Made by a program: the position numbers and the translations under genes
DNA from: Thunnus maccoyii
Taxonomy: Eukaryota; Chordata; Actinopteri; Scombriformes; Scombridae
NCBI RefSeq assembly: GCF_910596095.1
Contig: NC_056548.1
Span: forward strand, 14,104,651 to 14,168,650
Length of the DNA stretch: 64,000 nucleotides
Direction of reading: 5' to 3'
The notes under the pieces: model-generated
The model's input: the letters and a program-made list of their open reading frames with translations, nothing else
The model's database searches: none
What the model was told of the DNA's origin: nothing
In this document: positions 52,401 to 63,887 of the stretch, in pieces
Position numbering within the stretch: position 1 is the stretch's first letter
Layout of the letters: the number at the start of each line of letters is the position of its first letter

Positions 52401-55400
52401 TTCCTGTGAAACTGCAACCTAATATTGCTATTAAGCTTAATGGACTGTTTAATATGATAATCCTATTCACTTTCTCAGAATCCGAATGCTCTCATGTAAT
52501 TTTTCCCCCTCAGCAAACTGGATCGTTTCTCCCCGCAGGGTTTTAGATTTCAATATAACAGGGATTGCTTCTGCCAGTAGGTGTCAATGCGAGCAGGTGT
52601 CAATGCGAGGAGAGCGCGTCAACCACTCCTCAGCAAAGAGGTTGTTAATACAGCAGCATCCAGGCTGCCTGTCACTCTGAGCCCCGGGCTGTGTGTTGCT
52701 TGCTCCGGGATGAAATTACCCCACTAGATAAAAAGGACCACTAGACCATCTCACCCACCCACAGGCTCAACATTAAACAGTTAGTGTGAAGTCTTGCCAA
52801 ACAAACTCATGAGATTGCTCCACAATGTTATGTTAAAACTGTTTGATAATCAGAGTCCAAAATGGGTTTATTGCCAAGTAGGTTTTCAAATACAAGGAAT
52901 TTGCAAAAACAGGCAAATACTGCAAAATATAAGAAACATAACTTAAAAATTAACAATAGATGATATGAAAAAGTGTTATAAGATTAGGTACGATATGTCT
53001 GTATTTAAAAATAATGGAGCTGTGCATTTTTGTGCGTAAGAGCAAGAGTTCAAAGTTACAGAGGAAAAAGTTCAGTTAAGTTCGTATAAGTCAACAATTT
53101 TTTCATGGCAGATGAACGTTTAAGTTAACTAGAGTACTAAAGTTTACCTTAAACTAGAAGCCTTAAACATCTGATTTGGATGCTTTTTTGGCGTTAAATT
53201 TCAAAATATAAGTTATATAAGCTGTTGTTTGGACACTGCTTCAATGTGATACAGCACCTTGAGTTCTTGCAACATTGCAACAAATGTAGAAGCATGTTGA
53301 TCAAAAACACTATATTAAGAGTGCATAAAAGGCAAATGTCTGAGTCTTTGTAGGAAAGGTCACTGACACAATGTACTTGTCTGCTTGTCATCCTGCCTTG
53401 AAGGTAGGATGACAAGAAGAAATGTGCTATAAAAGCATCATGAATAGCTTTAATATGAATTCCAAGTCAGTTAAATTGTACAAAATGTGGTATATATTTA
53501 CTTTTGATTTTACTGAACACTTGACATGCAGATTACATGGCATATTAACTACCTCAGAGCAGCCTGCATGTTTTTTTTTGTTTTTTTTTCAATGAATTTT
53601 AAGGGGCTTCCTGCTGATTTGTGCACGTGTGTTTTCAGGTGGTGAAAGTGTACAAAGCAGGAATCCAGCAGACCTTGGACATTCTGTTTCTGAGAGGTGG
53701 TGTGGACTTCATAACAAGCTCAGACTGTGTGAGCAGAGACTCTGCGGACCGCACTCTCATTGCCTGGGACTACCAGACCACAGCCAAGGTCTCCAACCAG
53801 ATCTACCATGTAAGGAAATCTGTGTATAAATGAGAAAAAAAGGCCCTTGAATGAATATAGAGCTGACTTGCACATAATTCTGAAATTGCCAGCTAAAAGG
53901 CTTTAAAGCAGTGGGAATTTTAACAGCAAATCTCATTTCCTATTTAAGGTACATTCCTGAGAATGTGTGAACCTCCTGATGTGAAACAAGTTGGTAATGA
54001 GGCATGTGGACCTGGCATATTTTGACAGTTACAAGGGTTTGGAGGGGGTGTGCACTGCACCTATTTAAAAAACCTTTGTGCTTTCAGATTTTTTGCACTG
54101 AATAGATTCTCATTCTTGAATCAGTGTCTCTGCAGTTGAAGCATTAATTGTACAGAAGAATACTGTGTACAGCAGTTACTTTAAGTCTCTGTACTACTCT
54201 CACAATATTGTTAATATAATCTAATAGAAACTGTATTGTTGCCTCAGAAATGGACATAGGGTTGGATCAACAGCTTTCTGAAACCGTGGATTGATTGCGT
54301 CATATTATGAAGTGTGTCTGTTTCCTTGTGCGCCTGTCGGACCTCTTGACATAACGCTTTTTCAGAATAGACTAGTTGACATTCAGCTGCCTTTATGGTT
54401 AGTAACAGCAAGAAAAGGTCAAATGCTGAAGTAATTTCCCGTCTGGATTTTTCCCTCCACATCATTTGACCACCAGGAGCGGTACACATGTCCCAGCCTG
54501 GCTCTTCATCCGCTGGAGGAGTCCTTCATTGCCCAGACAAATGGGAACTACGTTGCGGTGTTCTCCTCCCAGCAGCCCTATAGGATGAACAAGAGACGGC
54601 GATATGAAGGACACAAGGTCAGTAACGACTGTGGCCTCGGGGGCAGGGATGTGGGAGGTGGGGGGTTACACAGGCCTGATCAATAAGAAAAGCACTGGAG
54701 TCGGATGTACGCACACACACAAAACCTCATTCAAACAAAGCTGTGCAAAAACAGAATCATAAACCTATACACACTCATTGTAACCTACACAACACATAGT
54801 TGCTATGTAAGATCCATAGCCTGCGGCGTCTACTCTACAGCACCCTCCCCCAAAACAAACACACTAAGTACAATACAATATTTCCACTGAGCCTATATGC
54901 TGTAGATTATAAATATCACTCAAAACATGTTGAGTTGATACTGTGGATTGTTGATTTAAAAAAATGCAAAAAATGGATAGGAAACAAATTGATATCTCAC
55001 ACTCCAGTTTTTTTTTTCTTGTTGATGGCCCCGAGGTGCAAAACACAACATCAACAAAAAATAATTCCTGAAAACATCACATTTCTGAGCCTTTTTTTAT
55101 GTTTTCTATATGATATAGTACTTTGAAGCAAAGACTTCTAACAGTGTTATCAACCAATCAGGGCATCACACAACCTTTACTGTCAGTACAAAAAAACAGC
55201 CTGAAAGCAAGTGTGTGTCATCTTTTGATGACAACAAGCTGTTATATTTAAAAATACCAACAAATATTTAAAAGGATAGGTTCAGATTTGTTCAAGTCTG
55301 TCTTAATGCAGTACTCACATGCTCGTCCCTTCGCAGCGTGACGTTGATGTAAGAGATGCAGGACAAAATCTACAGTCCCAGTTCTATATATAAAACTCAT

Positions 55401-57342
55401 TCTAAATTCCACCAGAAGTTAAGATGAGACTTCAGTAGTCTGAATCCAAGAGGGTATCTTCAGAAGTTCGTCCTTTTGTATGGACTTCCATCTTACACAT
55501 ACTATATACACACTAAATAATGTATGGGCACAATGTGAATATTGTATCAATAAAGACTTAAAAAAATAGAAAAATAATCACAATAGTTTTAATTGAAATA
55601 GTAAGTGTCTTTAAGTGTCATCCTGCTCCAAGAAAAATACAGAATATATATATAAAAGACACTCAAACTGGGGCAGAATGATGAAGATTTAATTTGTATG
55701 TTTTACCTCTATGTAACCAGGGAAGGGGTGTTTCATATGGATAAAATCTTCCATCATGTTACATGTAATTTTATATCATGTTATTAGTATATATACTGAT
55801 ATAGTATATTTCCTTGAAATTCACTTGAGAAAAAAGTTTATATATAAAATAACTAGATCAGAATGTCTGTTTTTAGTTCATCCAGTGAGTTAAATGATAA
55901 AAATCAAGCCTAATGCAACCAGAGATATTAAAGAAGGATCACCTCCACCAGGGTATCTACAGGTCTTGGAAAGTCATAAAAAAGCATTTATTTCAATTCC
56001 CTCAAAAAAGGCCTTAGAAATTTAAAAACATTTTAAATTTCATTTTCAAAGGTCTTGAGTATTTTTTCTAGCATGATATAGACAGTAACATTAGTCATAA
56101 CTGTTTTTTTGGTATGTGGTTGCGGGCTGTTTGACGTCCTACATCTATAAACTACAAGTTAGACTGGTGTGACAGGGGATTGTGCACATAGGAGGCTGTT
56201 AAATCCCACTTATCTGTGTCCGGGTCATTTTAACTGATTAATTATAGTACTTAAAGAAATATTATTATATACAGCTGAGAAGCACTGTCAAAAAACGTGA
56301 TATAAATGTCAGTAAATTCATATGATTTATAGGTAATTGTAGGCCTTATTATCCATTATTTTTTGACTAGTATGACTGTGAAAAGGGTATTTAATTGCAC
56401 TCTATCCAGTATTAAAAATGTCACTGCAGAAACCCTGTTCTATTGTGTCGTGGTATTTTTCCAGAAGATGCCCCCCGATCCACAGTCACATACTTACACA
56501 CATTTAAGGCTGCAACCAGTGATTATTTTCATTCAGATTCAAATTATTTTCTTGATTAATTGCTTTGTCTATAAAATGTCAGAAAATAGTGAAAAATGCC
56601 CATTTCAATTTCTCAAAGCTCATAGTAATGTATTTTAATGTCTTGTTTTGTCTGATCAGCTGTCCAAATTTCAAAGATATTCAATTTGCAGTCATGTTTG
56701 ATACAGAAAAGCTTCAAATCCTCACAGTCGAGATGCTGCAAACAGCATTTTTTGGCATTTTTGCTTAAAAATGACTAAAACAACTAATTGATTATTAAAA
56801 CAGTTGCAGATTAGCTTTCTGTTGATGGACTAATTGACTAATTGTTACAGCTCTACTCAAATTCACACGTTGAAGACGCTCAGTGCAACCACAGCCTTGT
56901 TACAGCTGCTCCACCTAGTACTGTGTTTTATTGCCTTGCTCAAGGGCACCTCAGTGGTAGTATTAAGAGAGAGGCTACACTATCTCTTTTCCCTGCTGCT
57001 TGTGCTCCTGGATCACAATACAGTTATTATGCTGACATTTTATTATACTGATGCAAATGTTAAATTGGCTCTTGATGGAAAATTAACGCATCGTGACTAA
57101 GAGGTGTTTTCTTGTTGCAGGTGGAGGGATACGCGGTGCAGTGCGAGTTCTCTCAGGATGGAACTATTCTGGCCTCCGGGAGCTCCACCGGCTCCGCTCA
57201 CTTCTATGACTACCAAAACGCTCGTATGCTGCACACTCTCCGTGCCCACAGCCAGCCCTGCCTGTGTGTATCTCAGCATCCTGTCCTGCCTGCAACTGCG
57301 GCCACTTGCGACTGGGCTGGCGAGATCAAGGTCTGGCACTGA
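37476..57342 (+). CDS. wdr25: WDR25, WD40-repeat protein (6 coding exons)
   Basis: WD repeat protein; the molecular role is poorly known, and its architecture resembles splicing-related WD proteins such as CDC40. Coding exons: 37476-38213, 43442-43589, 51979-52109, 53639-53809, 54477-54617, 57121-57342 (stop TGA 57340-57342). Phases fit and give 516 residues (human 544). The first exon encodes a divergent disordered N-terminus starting [15 protein letters not shown], then [15 protein letters not shown] and MDKTFK, the first WD repeat. Later blocks include [49 protein letters not shown]-like, RYEGHKVEGY and a C-terminal WAGEIKVWH. Large introns (5.2 and 8.4 kb) follow exons 1 and 2. A GTG-AGG two codons upstream is in frame, but ATG at 37476 matches the family start. 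Next to WARS1 and BEGAIN, as in human. Confidence 0.95.
39619..39762. mobile_element. 144-bp MITE with ~20-bp terminal inverted repeats
   Basis: The left end TTACCTTGCGAGGCAGCTGG is complementary to the right end CCAGCTGCCCCGCAAGGTAA with one mismatch. The interior has GTTCGGACTAATCAGCGCG and no coding potential. This TIR type is familiar from fish genomes, but the superfamily is uncertain. Confidence 0.85.
40934..41145. mobile_element. Teleost hAT-like MITE, diverged partial copy
   Basis: Shares CGATTATTTCTTCAATTAA, CAGTCCAAAAACTCAAAGAT, TTTAGTTTACTATCACACAA and a GACAAAGAAAA block with the family copies at 47601-47952 and 56506-56854. The termini are eroded. Confidence 0.7.
44997..45028. 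repeat. Perfect 12-bp inverted repeat (hairpin)
   Basis: ATGTTATGTTAG and CTAACATAACAT, separated by 8 bases. Intronic; function unknown. Confidence 0.9.
46275..47108 (-). other. 834-bp unexplained open frame inside a WDR25 intron
   Basis: An uninterrupted 277-codon frame on the minus strand, unusually long for intronic sequence of this composition. The translation is hydrophobic/serine-proline rich in the middle and matches no family I know. There are no flanking splice-linked exons. Either chance in a locally GC-richer region or a transposon/conserved element remnant. Confidence 0.2.
47601..47952. mobile_element. Teleost hAT-like MITE, near-complete copy
   Basis: Begins AGGGCTTCAACTAATGATTA and contains TTTTCATTATCGATAAATGG, GTCTTGTTCTGTCC and AAAGATATTCAGTTTACTAT. 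It ends with a complement-like terminus near TGATACTCT. The pattern matches the very abundant fish AGGGCTGCAACTAACGATTA family. Copies also at 40934 and 56506. Confidence 0.8.
51940..51976 (+). repeat. (GT)n(CT)n tract forming the WDR25 exon 4-side polypyrimidine region
   Basis: GTGTGTTTGTGTGTGTGTGT runs into CTCTCTCTGCAG, which is the 3' splice site of the exon at 51979. The pyrimidine tract is itself microsatellite. Confidence 0.85.
52110..53638 (+). other. WDR25 intron 4
   Basis: No gene-like signal. It contains a near-perfect palindrome at 53384-53416 and poly-T tracts before the next acceptor. Confidence 0.7.
53384..53416. repeat. 33-bp near-perfect palindrome
   Basis: CTTGTCATCCT and AGGATGACAAG form 11-bp arms, and the inner CCTTGAAGG is itself palindromic; only the pair at 53395/53405 is non-Watson-Crick. 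Confidence 0.9.
55272..55320 (+). mobile_element. Left-end fragment of the fold-back MITE family
   Basis: AAAGGATAGGTTCAGATTTG followed by TTCAAGTCTGTCTTAATGCA matches the left terminus of 36864-37350 (GGATAGGTTCACAATTTTTC, then CTGTCTTAAAAC). The rest of the element is different or lost. Confidence 0.65.
56506..56854. mobile_element. Teleost hAT-like MITE, near-complete copy
   Basis: Starts AAGGCTGCAACCAGTGATTA and ends GACTAATTGTTACAGCTCT, roughly inverted. Inside are TATAAAATGTCAGAAAATAG, AATGTCTTGTTTTGTCTGAT and AGATATTCAATTTGCAGTCA, the same order of blocks as in 47601-47952. It lies 266 bases before the last WDR25 exon. Confidence 0.85.
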
Positions 57343-59790
57343 GAACTCACAAAGTAAAAACGGACTTAAAAAGTTATAAGAAGTAGCAGGTTGGCCAAGA
57401 GAATGAAATGGAAGACTGTATTAAACTGAAAACTCATGGGTACATCCATTTTCAAGACTTTATCTCCCATATTCTCTTAGCGTAAGATGATAAGAATTTG
57501 GCAAAAAAATGCCTGGGCGGTCAAAGGAGGCAAATGAGGAGAGGAGAGAGGAGTCCAGGTTGACATTTCAGCATGAAGCATTTATTTTACGTCGCGCTGT
57601 GTACAACAGATCTACCCAACACATTCCAGCATCACCTACACACACAGACTGACTGCCCTCATGTAAGAGTGTCTGCTCAAATAATTGGCTGGCACATACC
57701 GTGTACAGGGTTACTTCAACATATAATGTAAATATGTGCATAAAGCCATTACCAAAAATACAGTATATACAATCTTAATAAATCTTTACACAACCAGATA
57801 TAAATCTAATAAATATCTTGCATAAATAAATATATTTGAACAGTACAACTCCCCCAACCCACTTCCTGCTTGTTGTTACCCTCCTGGAACTGTTAATAGC
57901 TGTGCAAACCCCCGGGGAATTCTGGGAGAAGGAGAACAGGCAGAGGTAAGTTTTGTTCATGACACAGACAGATATCAGTTTTACTGTTAAGATTAGCTTG
58001 GCATAAATCTTCCATTATACTCCTCAATTAAGAAATACTTTGTTACTATTGATTCATGAATCAATGCATGTTATTTGCTTGTTCGCAGGTGAACAACGAG
58101 GTGGAACAGCCCAGCGTCCCCACTGTGAAACACCAGACTCATTACGATACCCAAACAATCAATCAATAAATACATTTGTTAAAATACCACATGTGTTTTA
58201 TTTAACCTGTGTTCTAATATATGCAAATCTGTGCTTCAATTAACCATTCTCGTCTAGTAATAATATTTACTACTAACTAGAGATCTAGTAACGGCAACCC
58301 TATTTAAACAACCACATACATTTTCATTCCCACTGATAATTACATATCGGCACAAGAACAACGGTCACTATCGTGTAAATCTTAACTGTAAAAATGTTAT
58401 TCAGGTTTGGCCCATCCTGCATTGTTTTAACATCCTGTAATCTCCTGTGGGTTAGATGAAGTCAAGCTAAATTACTCTGCATTAGATCAAAGGAAGTTTC
58501 TTCACAGTTAACATTTCAAAGTGAACTATTGTTATGAGTTTCATCCAAAGTGGAAGGTGGAGGGAAAGTAGTCTAATATCTTGTACGCCACACACATACA
58601 CGCGACCTCAATGCCTTTATAGTCAACTTTCCGCTCCAGATACGTTAAGGAACTTCATCATCACAATTTTCTTGAAGATTTTGTCAAAACAAAAAGAAAG
58701 AAATGTCTTTGGGCATTTTCTAATCAGTCGTGTTTTTCATTCCACGTTCTGCATACACATCACTTTTCCTCTGTTCCTTTTTGTTCTTGCTGGCTCTGAT
58801 ATGACATTTCTTTTCACACTGAAAACTTAAGAGCCTCACAGAGAGACAAGCGTAGACCTAAAAAAAATGTGCAGACATCTGTCAAAGCATTGCCAGGTGC
58901 TTCTTAAAATCCAGCCAGTCAACAACAGAGCAGTCGGTGAAGTGCAGACAGATGCTTATGATCTTTATTCAGTCTCTTGTAGAACACTCCTTAAAATACA
59001 CTTAACTGTTTGGCACTGATCCAGCCCCTGCGGATGTTTATACTACAGTTAATAACAGTTAAATTAAGAATGTTATTCTCTTAATCGACCACTAAGCAAT
59101 TTGTGAAGTGAATACACACTTCCCATTGTTGAAGTGTTTAAACTCATTGGTGAAAACTGCTATTTGTTGCAGTTCATATGTGTTTTGTGCTGTTTGTAGT
59201 CGGCTCGCAAGTCAAGAATGGAAGATCATTACTATCAAACAAATCAGAGAGGATGAAACAATTCTCAGAAGTGATTAAGGAATAAACTTGAGACCAGCAA
59301 CAGCAGAAAACAAGGGTAAACTTTTCAGGAAATATCTCTTTGAAGATGGCCTTCTTTGACAGGTAAGTAAACAAAGTGTTCATTTTTAACTGTTTGGCTG
59401 TTTAGGAGCATGAGGAAGAACATTTGGTGAAATGGGAAAATACCTCTGACAACTCCAATCCACACATCAATGAGTATGGCAGTTTAGGAAAAATCATCTC
59501 CCTGTCACCTGATTAAAAAAACCTTAAAATCAATAAAACCTATCAAAACTTAATTAAGCCAAAGGGAGTCTTTACAAAGCCGAAAACGCATAGAGGCTAC
59601 AATCAGTCGAGGAAGTGGTGATGGTGTTTTAAAAACACGTCCCAGTCCCAGTTGTAATTGCAAAAAATAGTAATAGTAAATCTGTACAGAATAACATCAG
59701 TATTTACTTTTTTAAAGAACTTAGGGACTAAAAATCTCAGAAATAAAATATGTTAAAAAAAAATACCCCTGGAAGTCTGTGATGTATTTC
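57343..59790. other. WDR25 / BEGAIN tail-to-tail region
   Basis: No coding signal. Plus-strand AATAAA at 58165-58170 is a candidate WDR25 poly(A) signal. Minus-strand AATAAA (plus TTTATT at 57581-57586) could end a very long BEGAIN 3'UTR, in which case the two transcripts would overlap. Confidence 0.4.
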
Positions 59791-62339
59791 CCAACACCCA
59801 TCTTTATTAAGTAAATAAACATACAGCAAAAATATATAACCATGCATCAGACAGACAAACGTTGACATTTAGACAGCTGGCCTGTTGTTCCTGGAACAGG
59901 GCTGGAGGTAGGACAGGACAGAACCGCTTCAGCCTCATCATTCGGGGGTCAAAACACTCAATAAATATAATCAACTGAAAGTGGATAAAAAAATAGCGTA
60001 ATAACAGTAGTGTATGTAGCATCTATATCAATTTTTATACATTATGTCCTCAACAAAAACACCTTATATCCTTTCAAAGATCATATCTTTTCTACCCTTA
60101 AGATTCATATACACCATACCAAATAAGCATATGATTGGAGACTTATCACAGGTTTGATGCAGTTTCACCTTAATAAACATGACATGGTTAAAAAGAGGAG
60201 GAGATGCGGTTTTAAAATCTTTAAAACAGCCTTAAGCCAATTCCCAGATCTGCAGGAATGGGAGAGGTAGAAGCATGGCCTTCTGGAAAAAAAAATCCAT
60301 CCATAACTACTTGAGGGCAAAGAAGAGTTCCCTTTATTTAGCTTATCCCTGTCGCCATTCCTCTCAGATCTATAGAGCTACACAGGCAGGAAAAATCCTT
60401 GAATTTCTATCCTGCCAAAGGGTGCACAAAAATTGGAGCATTTTAACTTTGACAACCTTACTGCAGAGTTTGTTTAACTTAAGGCGGGGTCTGATTTAGC
60501 TTGTTTGATTCACCAACAGGACAGCATGTCTTTGCCACTTTCTATGTACTTATATATACACGCTTTGTCTATTTCACTGCTAAAAAAGCCTAATTGAGCA
60601 TGCTGGTTTAAAAAAACATTGACTGTACATTTTTGTCTTTAATCAGTCATTTTGTTATCTTTTTAGTAAGTTTTAAGCGCATACATTTCAGAACTGCCAG
60701 CTTGCCTGGAGAATTTTGCCAATTTATCTTTTCTAAAAAGCACTAGAAGAAGCATCGATTTTGTCTTGGTTTGTAACAGTCATATAACTTGTGCCAACAG
60801 TTTGCGTCAGGGTAGAAATTTGGTTGGGGGGCGCCTGGGCAGCCTAATAGTTAGGGTGCATACTACATTACTGCAACATTCAACTAGGGACCTTTGTACA
60901 TGTCATACCCCATCTCCACATGTTTCCTGTCTTTCTTGGCTGGCAAATAAAGCCAAAAACGCCAAAAAGACTCTTTAAAAACAAAAAAAAAAGCAAGAAA
61001 AAACTTGGCCAATAGTTATACTCTGTGTGCCGTTTTTTTAGACAGGGATTAAGCCTCATCTTTCATTAAAACAAATCATCAATGGACATATCCACTAAAA
61101 AGTTTCTTTCTACTTTAAAAAGTTTTATTCTACTTTAAGAACAGACTTAATCCTTCTCCAAGAAACCGGCCCTGTGTGTTACTTCAAACAGGAAAAACAC
61201 AGTAACAGTAGTGTTTATGTAGAGTAACAATACAGCAGATATACAGTATGTACACAGTTGTTAGATGCTGTAAAGGAGACCATTCTGTCCACTGAACAGA
61301 ATTAAGGCAATTTCACAAGTGTCCTGGTATGAGGGCGACTACTGTGCAGTACAGCCTCAGATTTCATGATCTCATTTTGATACAAAAATATTATATATTA
61401 TATATAATTCCATCTCAGTAATGTTAAAAATCTTGCAGCTCATATCTGAATCCTCACGGTATTATTATATATTATTAGTGTTTAATTTAAACATTTCATG
61501 ACTAAAGCCTACAATTTGTAAAAATCATCACATCTGGTATATATTTTTTAGGCTATTTTGATACTATTATTTCAGTAAACCAATTCAGTGATATTTAAGT
61601 TTCTAATTAAAAATGTTGAAAACTCGCTATGAATATTACATGGAAATGTAAATAAAATACATTTTTTAAATATCTGTTATGCATCAAAATGTTAATAAAA
61701 CATCCCATTTTAGTAACTGGTGCTTACAGATAATGTCCCTATGAGAAACAAATTTGCTGGAAATGTGTTTTTCCATCTGATTTGTATGCATTGTACAGCA
61801 AGCATTTTGTTTAGGGGAAAATAGAAAATGGATAAATCTTTTTTTTACTGCTTGCATTCATCAGGGTCCACAATACATAATGAATAACCTTCCCTCTCCC
61901 AAACATGAGTAATTAAGTCATCCCATTATACACGCTTTAGTCCATTATCTATACTGTATATATTAGAACAGGAATGAATGGTCTTTTGCTGGTTTTACTA
62001 ACAGTACTTAACACCAAAGACAGCACAGTAAGTTCATGGTCTGTGTTGTGTTTCTTGGTTTCATCCCAGTGGCTCTAATTATCATCATTATCATTTGAAT
62101 GAAAGCATACTGAATAGCTGGTCTCAGGTAGCTACACCGTATCATGACGTACAATAGAAAAAAGTGTTGCAGACTGCATGAAACGTGCCTTGGCTAAGAT
62201 ACATAAAACAACAACATCTTAATACCCTTATCACACCAAGTATGTGTTTGCTGCAGGGAACGTTTGAGACATACAGTACAGTACAGTAAATTAGGAATCA
62301 TCATCGTCATGCATAAAATGAAACGCTCTTTTTCTCCGC
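59791..62339 (-). other. Probable BEGAIN 3'UTR
   Basis: Non-coding, AT-rich sequence after the BEGAIN stop. A minus-strand AATAAAG (plus TTTATT at 59803-59808) is a likely polyadenylation signal, giving a 2.5-kb 3'UTR. A SINE copy lies within it at 60826-60993. Long brain-expressed 3'UTRs are common, but the extent is inferred. Confidence 0.45.
60826..60993 (+). mobile_element. Teleost SINE copy
   Basis: GCGCCTGGGCAGCCTAATAG, then GGACCTTTGTACATGTCATA, CCCCATCTCCACATGTTTCC and CAAATAAAGCCAAAAACGCC with an A-rich tail match a very common fish SINE. The tRNA-like head has lost part of its internal promoter. Inserted opposite in strand to BEGAIN. Confidence 0.75.
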
Positions 62340-63887
62340 TCAGTTCAGCAGTGTACCGTATAGTTGTGCCTTGGTCAAACTGTCCTTCCTCGTCAGCCCT
62401 GTGCTGCCAAATTTTTGGTATCTTGGGGAGGTCTTCTTTGGGAGTGCGGGGCCGACACTGAGAGCAGAACTGGAACTTGGGCGAGGCCGCACGCTCGGCC
62501 TGGGGCTGGGGTAGTGCTGAAGACTTGAGGCTTCTAGGGAGCTTTGGTGTAAGGACTCAGCCGAGCTGTCTGCACTCAGATTGACGTAGTCCTTCTTGGC
62601 ACTGCTTGCTGCCGTCGCTCCCCCACTGCTCTCCTTCTCTTTAGAGCTCCCTGAGAGGAACAGACTGCACTCAGAGTCCTGACTGTCCTCCTTGGCTCTG
62701 TACAACACAGAGGTTTTCTCCTGTTTGCGATGCTCCACTGGTGGATGACTGGGACTGCGGCTGGGCGAAGGGGGACCCACAGCGAAACACTGGTCCAGCA
62801 CCCGGCTGTGGAAGACGTCGTCTCCTTCTTGGAAGCTGCTGTAGATAGACCCCTTGGCCTTACCAGAGGGGCCCATGGCAAAGTGGCGCTCCGAGAAACT
62901 GTACGGAGAGACCCGTCCTGTGACGTTACGATAGGAAGATGAGAACGTGTTGATGTCTTCCACACTGAGCTGTCTCCAGCGGTTGCTCAAGTCGTCCTCA
63001 GTGACCTGGATGTCACTTCTGCTGTCCAGAGCTCCGCCGTGTGCCTGGCCTAACCCAGTTGTGGACCCCATGCTGTGAGAGGAGGCCAGGCGAGGGGTGC
63101 TGGAGTGGTATGGTTCACTGAAGCATGAAGCCGTCCGTGTGTATGCTGGTGAGTTGCCCTTTTGCGGGCTCCTGGGTGTCACCATGTGCTGGATGCTGTG
63201 GGACTTGGGGAAGCTTGGGCTGTCTTTATCATAAGAGGACATGCTTTTACGTTCATAGTCCCCACTGCCACCATCTTGCCAGTTCATATAGAGACCCTGA
63301 TGGGAAGAGGATAAGGTGCTGCTGGCAGTGGGCCCACACCCACCACTAACTCCACCCTTCTCATCCGATGCAAGGCTGAAGCTAGAGTAGGAACTGGAGG
63401 CAGGGAGGCTGCCAGTACCAAAGTCATCATGGTGGTGGAAGGAGGATGGGGGCTCATGGTGGGAGAAACTTCCAGAGTGGTAGGCCTCCTCGTCTGGGTT
63501 GCTGTCAGTGGAGTTTTGGGCATGGAGCTGAAGCAGCCCGGTGCCATGAAGGTCAATGCTCTGCCTGCGTTCTGTGTCTTGCCAGCGTTCGGGGCAGTAG
63601 AGGGCTGTGTCGCTGCAATATAAGTCAGAGGTCTTATATGCGATGCGGCGGTTCAGGTGATCAGTGCTTCCTGTTCCCGTTAGAAAGTCTCCATCCTGTG
63701 GCAGCGGGCTGGGTGAGCGTGTCACAGGGCAACTGCTTCCTGGTTCGGGCTTTTCCAGGACCTTGGCAATTATGGATGTGGGCACAGCGTCAGAGTAATT
63801 GGAATGGCACATTGCCATGGTGGCTCCACTGCCCCGATTATGTTTCTCCATGTGGGAACTGATGCGTTCCTGGAAATCCAGCGGCAG
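62340..63887 (-). CDS. begain: BEGAIN, last coding exon (partial), PSD-95-associated synaptic protein
   Basis: BEGAIN binds the guanylate-kinase domain of PSD-95 family scaffolds at excitatory synapses. One 1548-base exon encodes 515 residues plus stop (TGA at 62340-62342). Its 3' splice acceptor is TGTGTGTCAG, so the exon starts at 63887 (phase 0, LPLDFQERISSHMEKHNRG). The protein is Ser/Pro/His-rich and disordered, with conserved blocks such as RIAYKTSDLYCSDTALYCPE, VTEDDLSNRWRQLSVEDIN, YSFSERHFAMGPS and the C-terminal FGSTGLTRKDSLTKAQLYG followed by TLLN, as in mammalian BEGAIN. Full length in human is about 590; the N-terminal coiled coil lies in upstream exons beyond the right edge. Position next to WDR25 matches human 14q32.2. 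Confidence 0.93.
   Translation of the reverse strand: MPLDFQERISSHMEKHNRGSGATMAMCHSNYSDAVPTSIIAKVLEKPEPGSSCPVTRSPSPLPQDGDFLTGTGSTDHLNRRIAYKTSDLYCSDTALYCPERWQDTERRQSIDLHGTGLLQLHAQNSTDSNPDEEAYHSGSFSHHEPPSSFHHHDDFGTGSLPASSSYSSFSLASDEKGGVSGGCGPTASSTLSSSHQGLYMNWQDGGSGDYERKSMSSYDKDSPSFPKSHSIQHMVTPRSPQKGNSPAYTRTASCFSEPYHSSTPRLASSHSMGSTTGLGQAHGGALDSRSDIQVTEDDLSNRWRQLSVEDINTFSSSYRNVTGRVSPYSFSERHFAMGPSGKAKGSIYSSFQEGDDVFHSRVLDQCFAVGPPSPSRSPSHPPVEHRKQEKTSVLYRAKEDSQDSECSLFLSGSSKEKESSGGATAASSAKKDYVNLSADSSAESLHQSSLEASSLQHYPSPRPSVRPRPSSSSALSVGPALPKKTSPRYQKFGSTGLTRKDSLTKAQLYGTLLN

Larger units (their letters stand above)
54618..57120 (+). other. WDR25 intron 6
   Basis: Intron before the last exon. It holds a partial copy of the fold-back MITE family (55272-55320 and possibly further) and a near-complete hAT-like MITE (56506-56854). 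No coding signal otherwise. Confidence 0.7.

Noticed and set aside
60826-60993. A tRNA gene
   Set aside because: The tRNA-like head has no intact cloverleaf and is followed by a typical fish SINE body and A-rich tail.
62576-62965. 129-codon minus-strand frame
   Set aside because: Shifted frame of the BEGAIN last exon.
63446-63862. 138-codon plus-strand frame
   Set aside because: Antisense shadow of the BEGAIN last exon.
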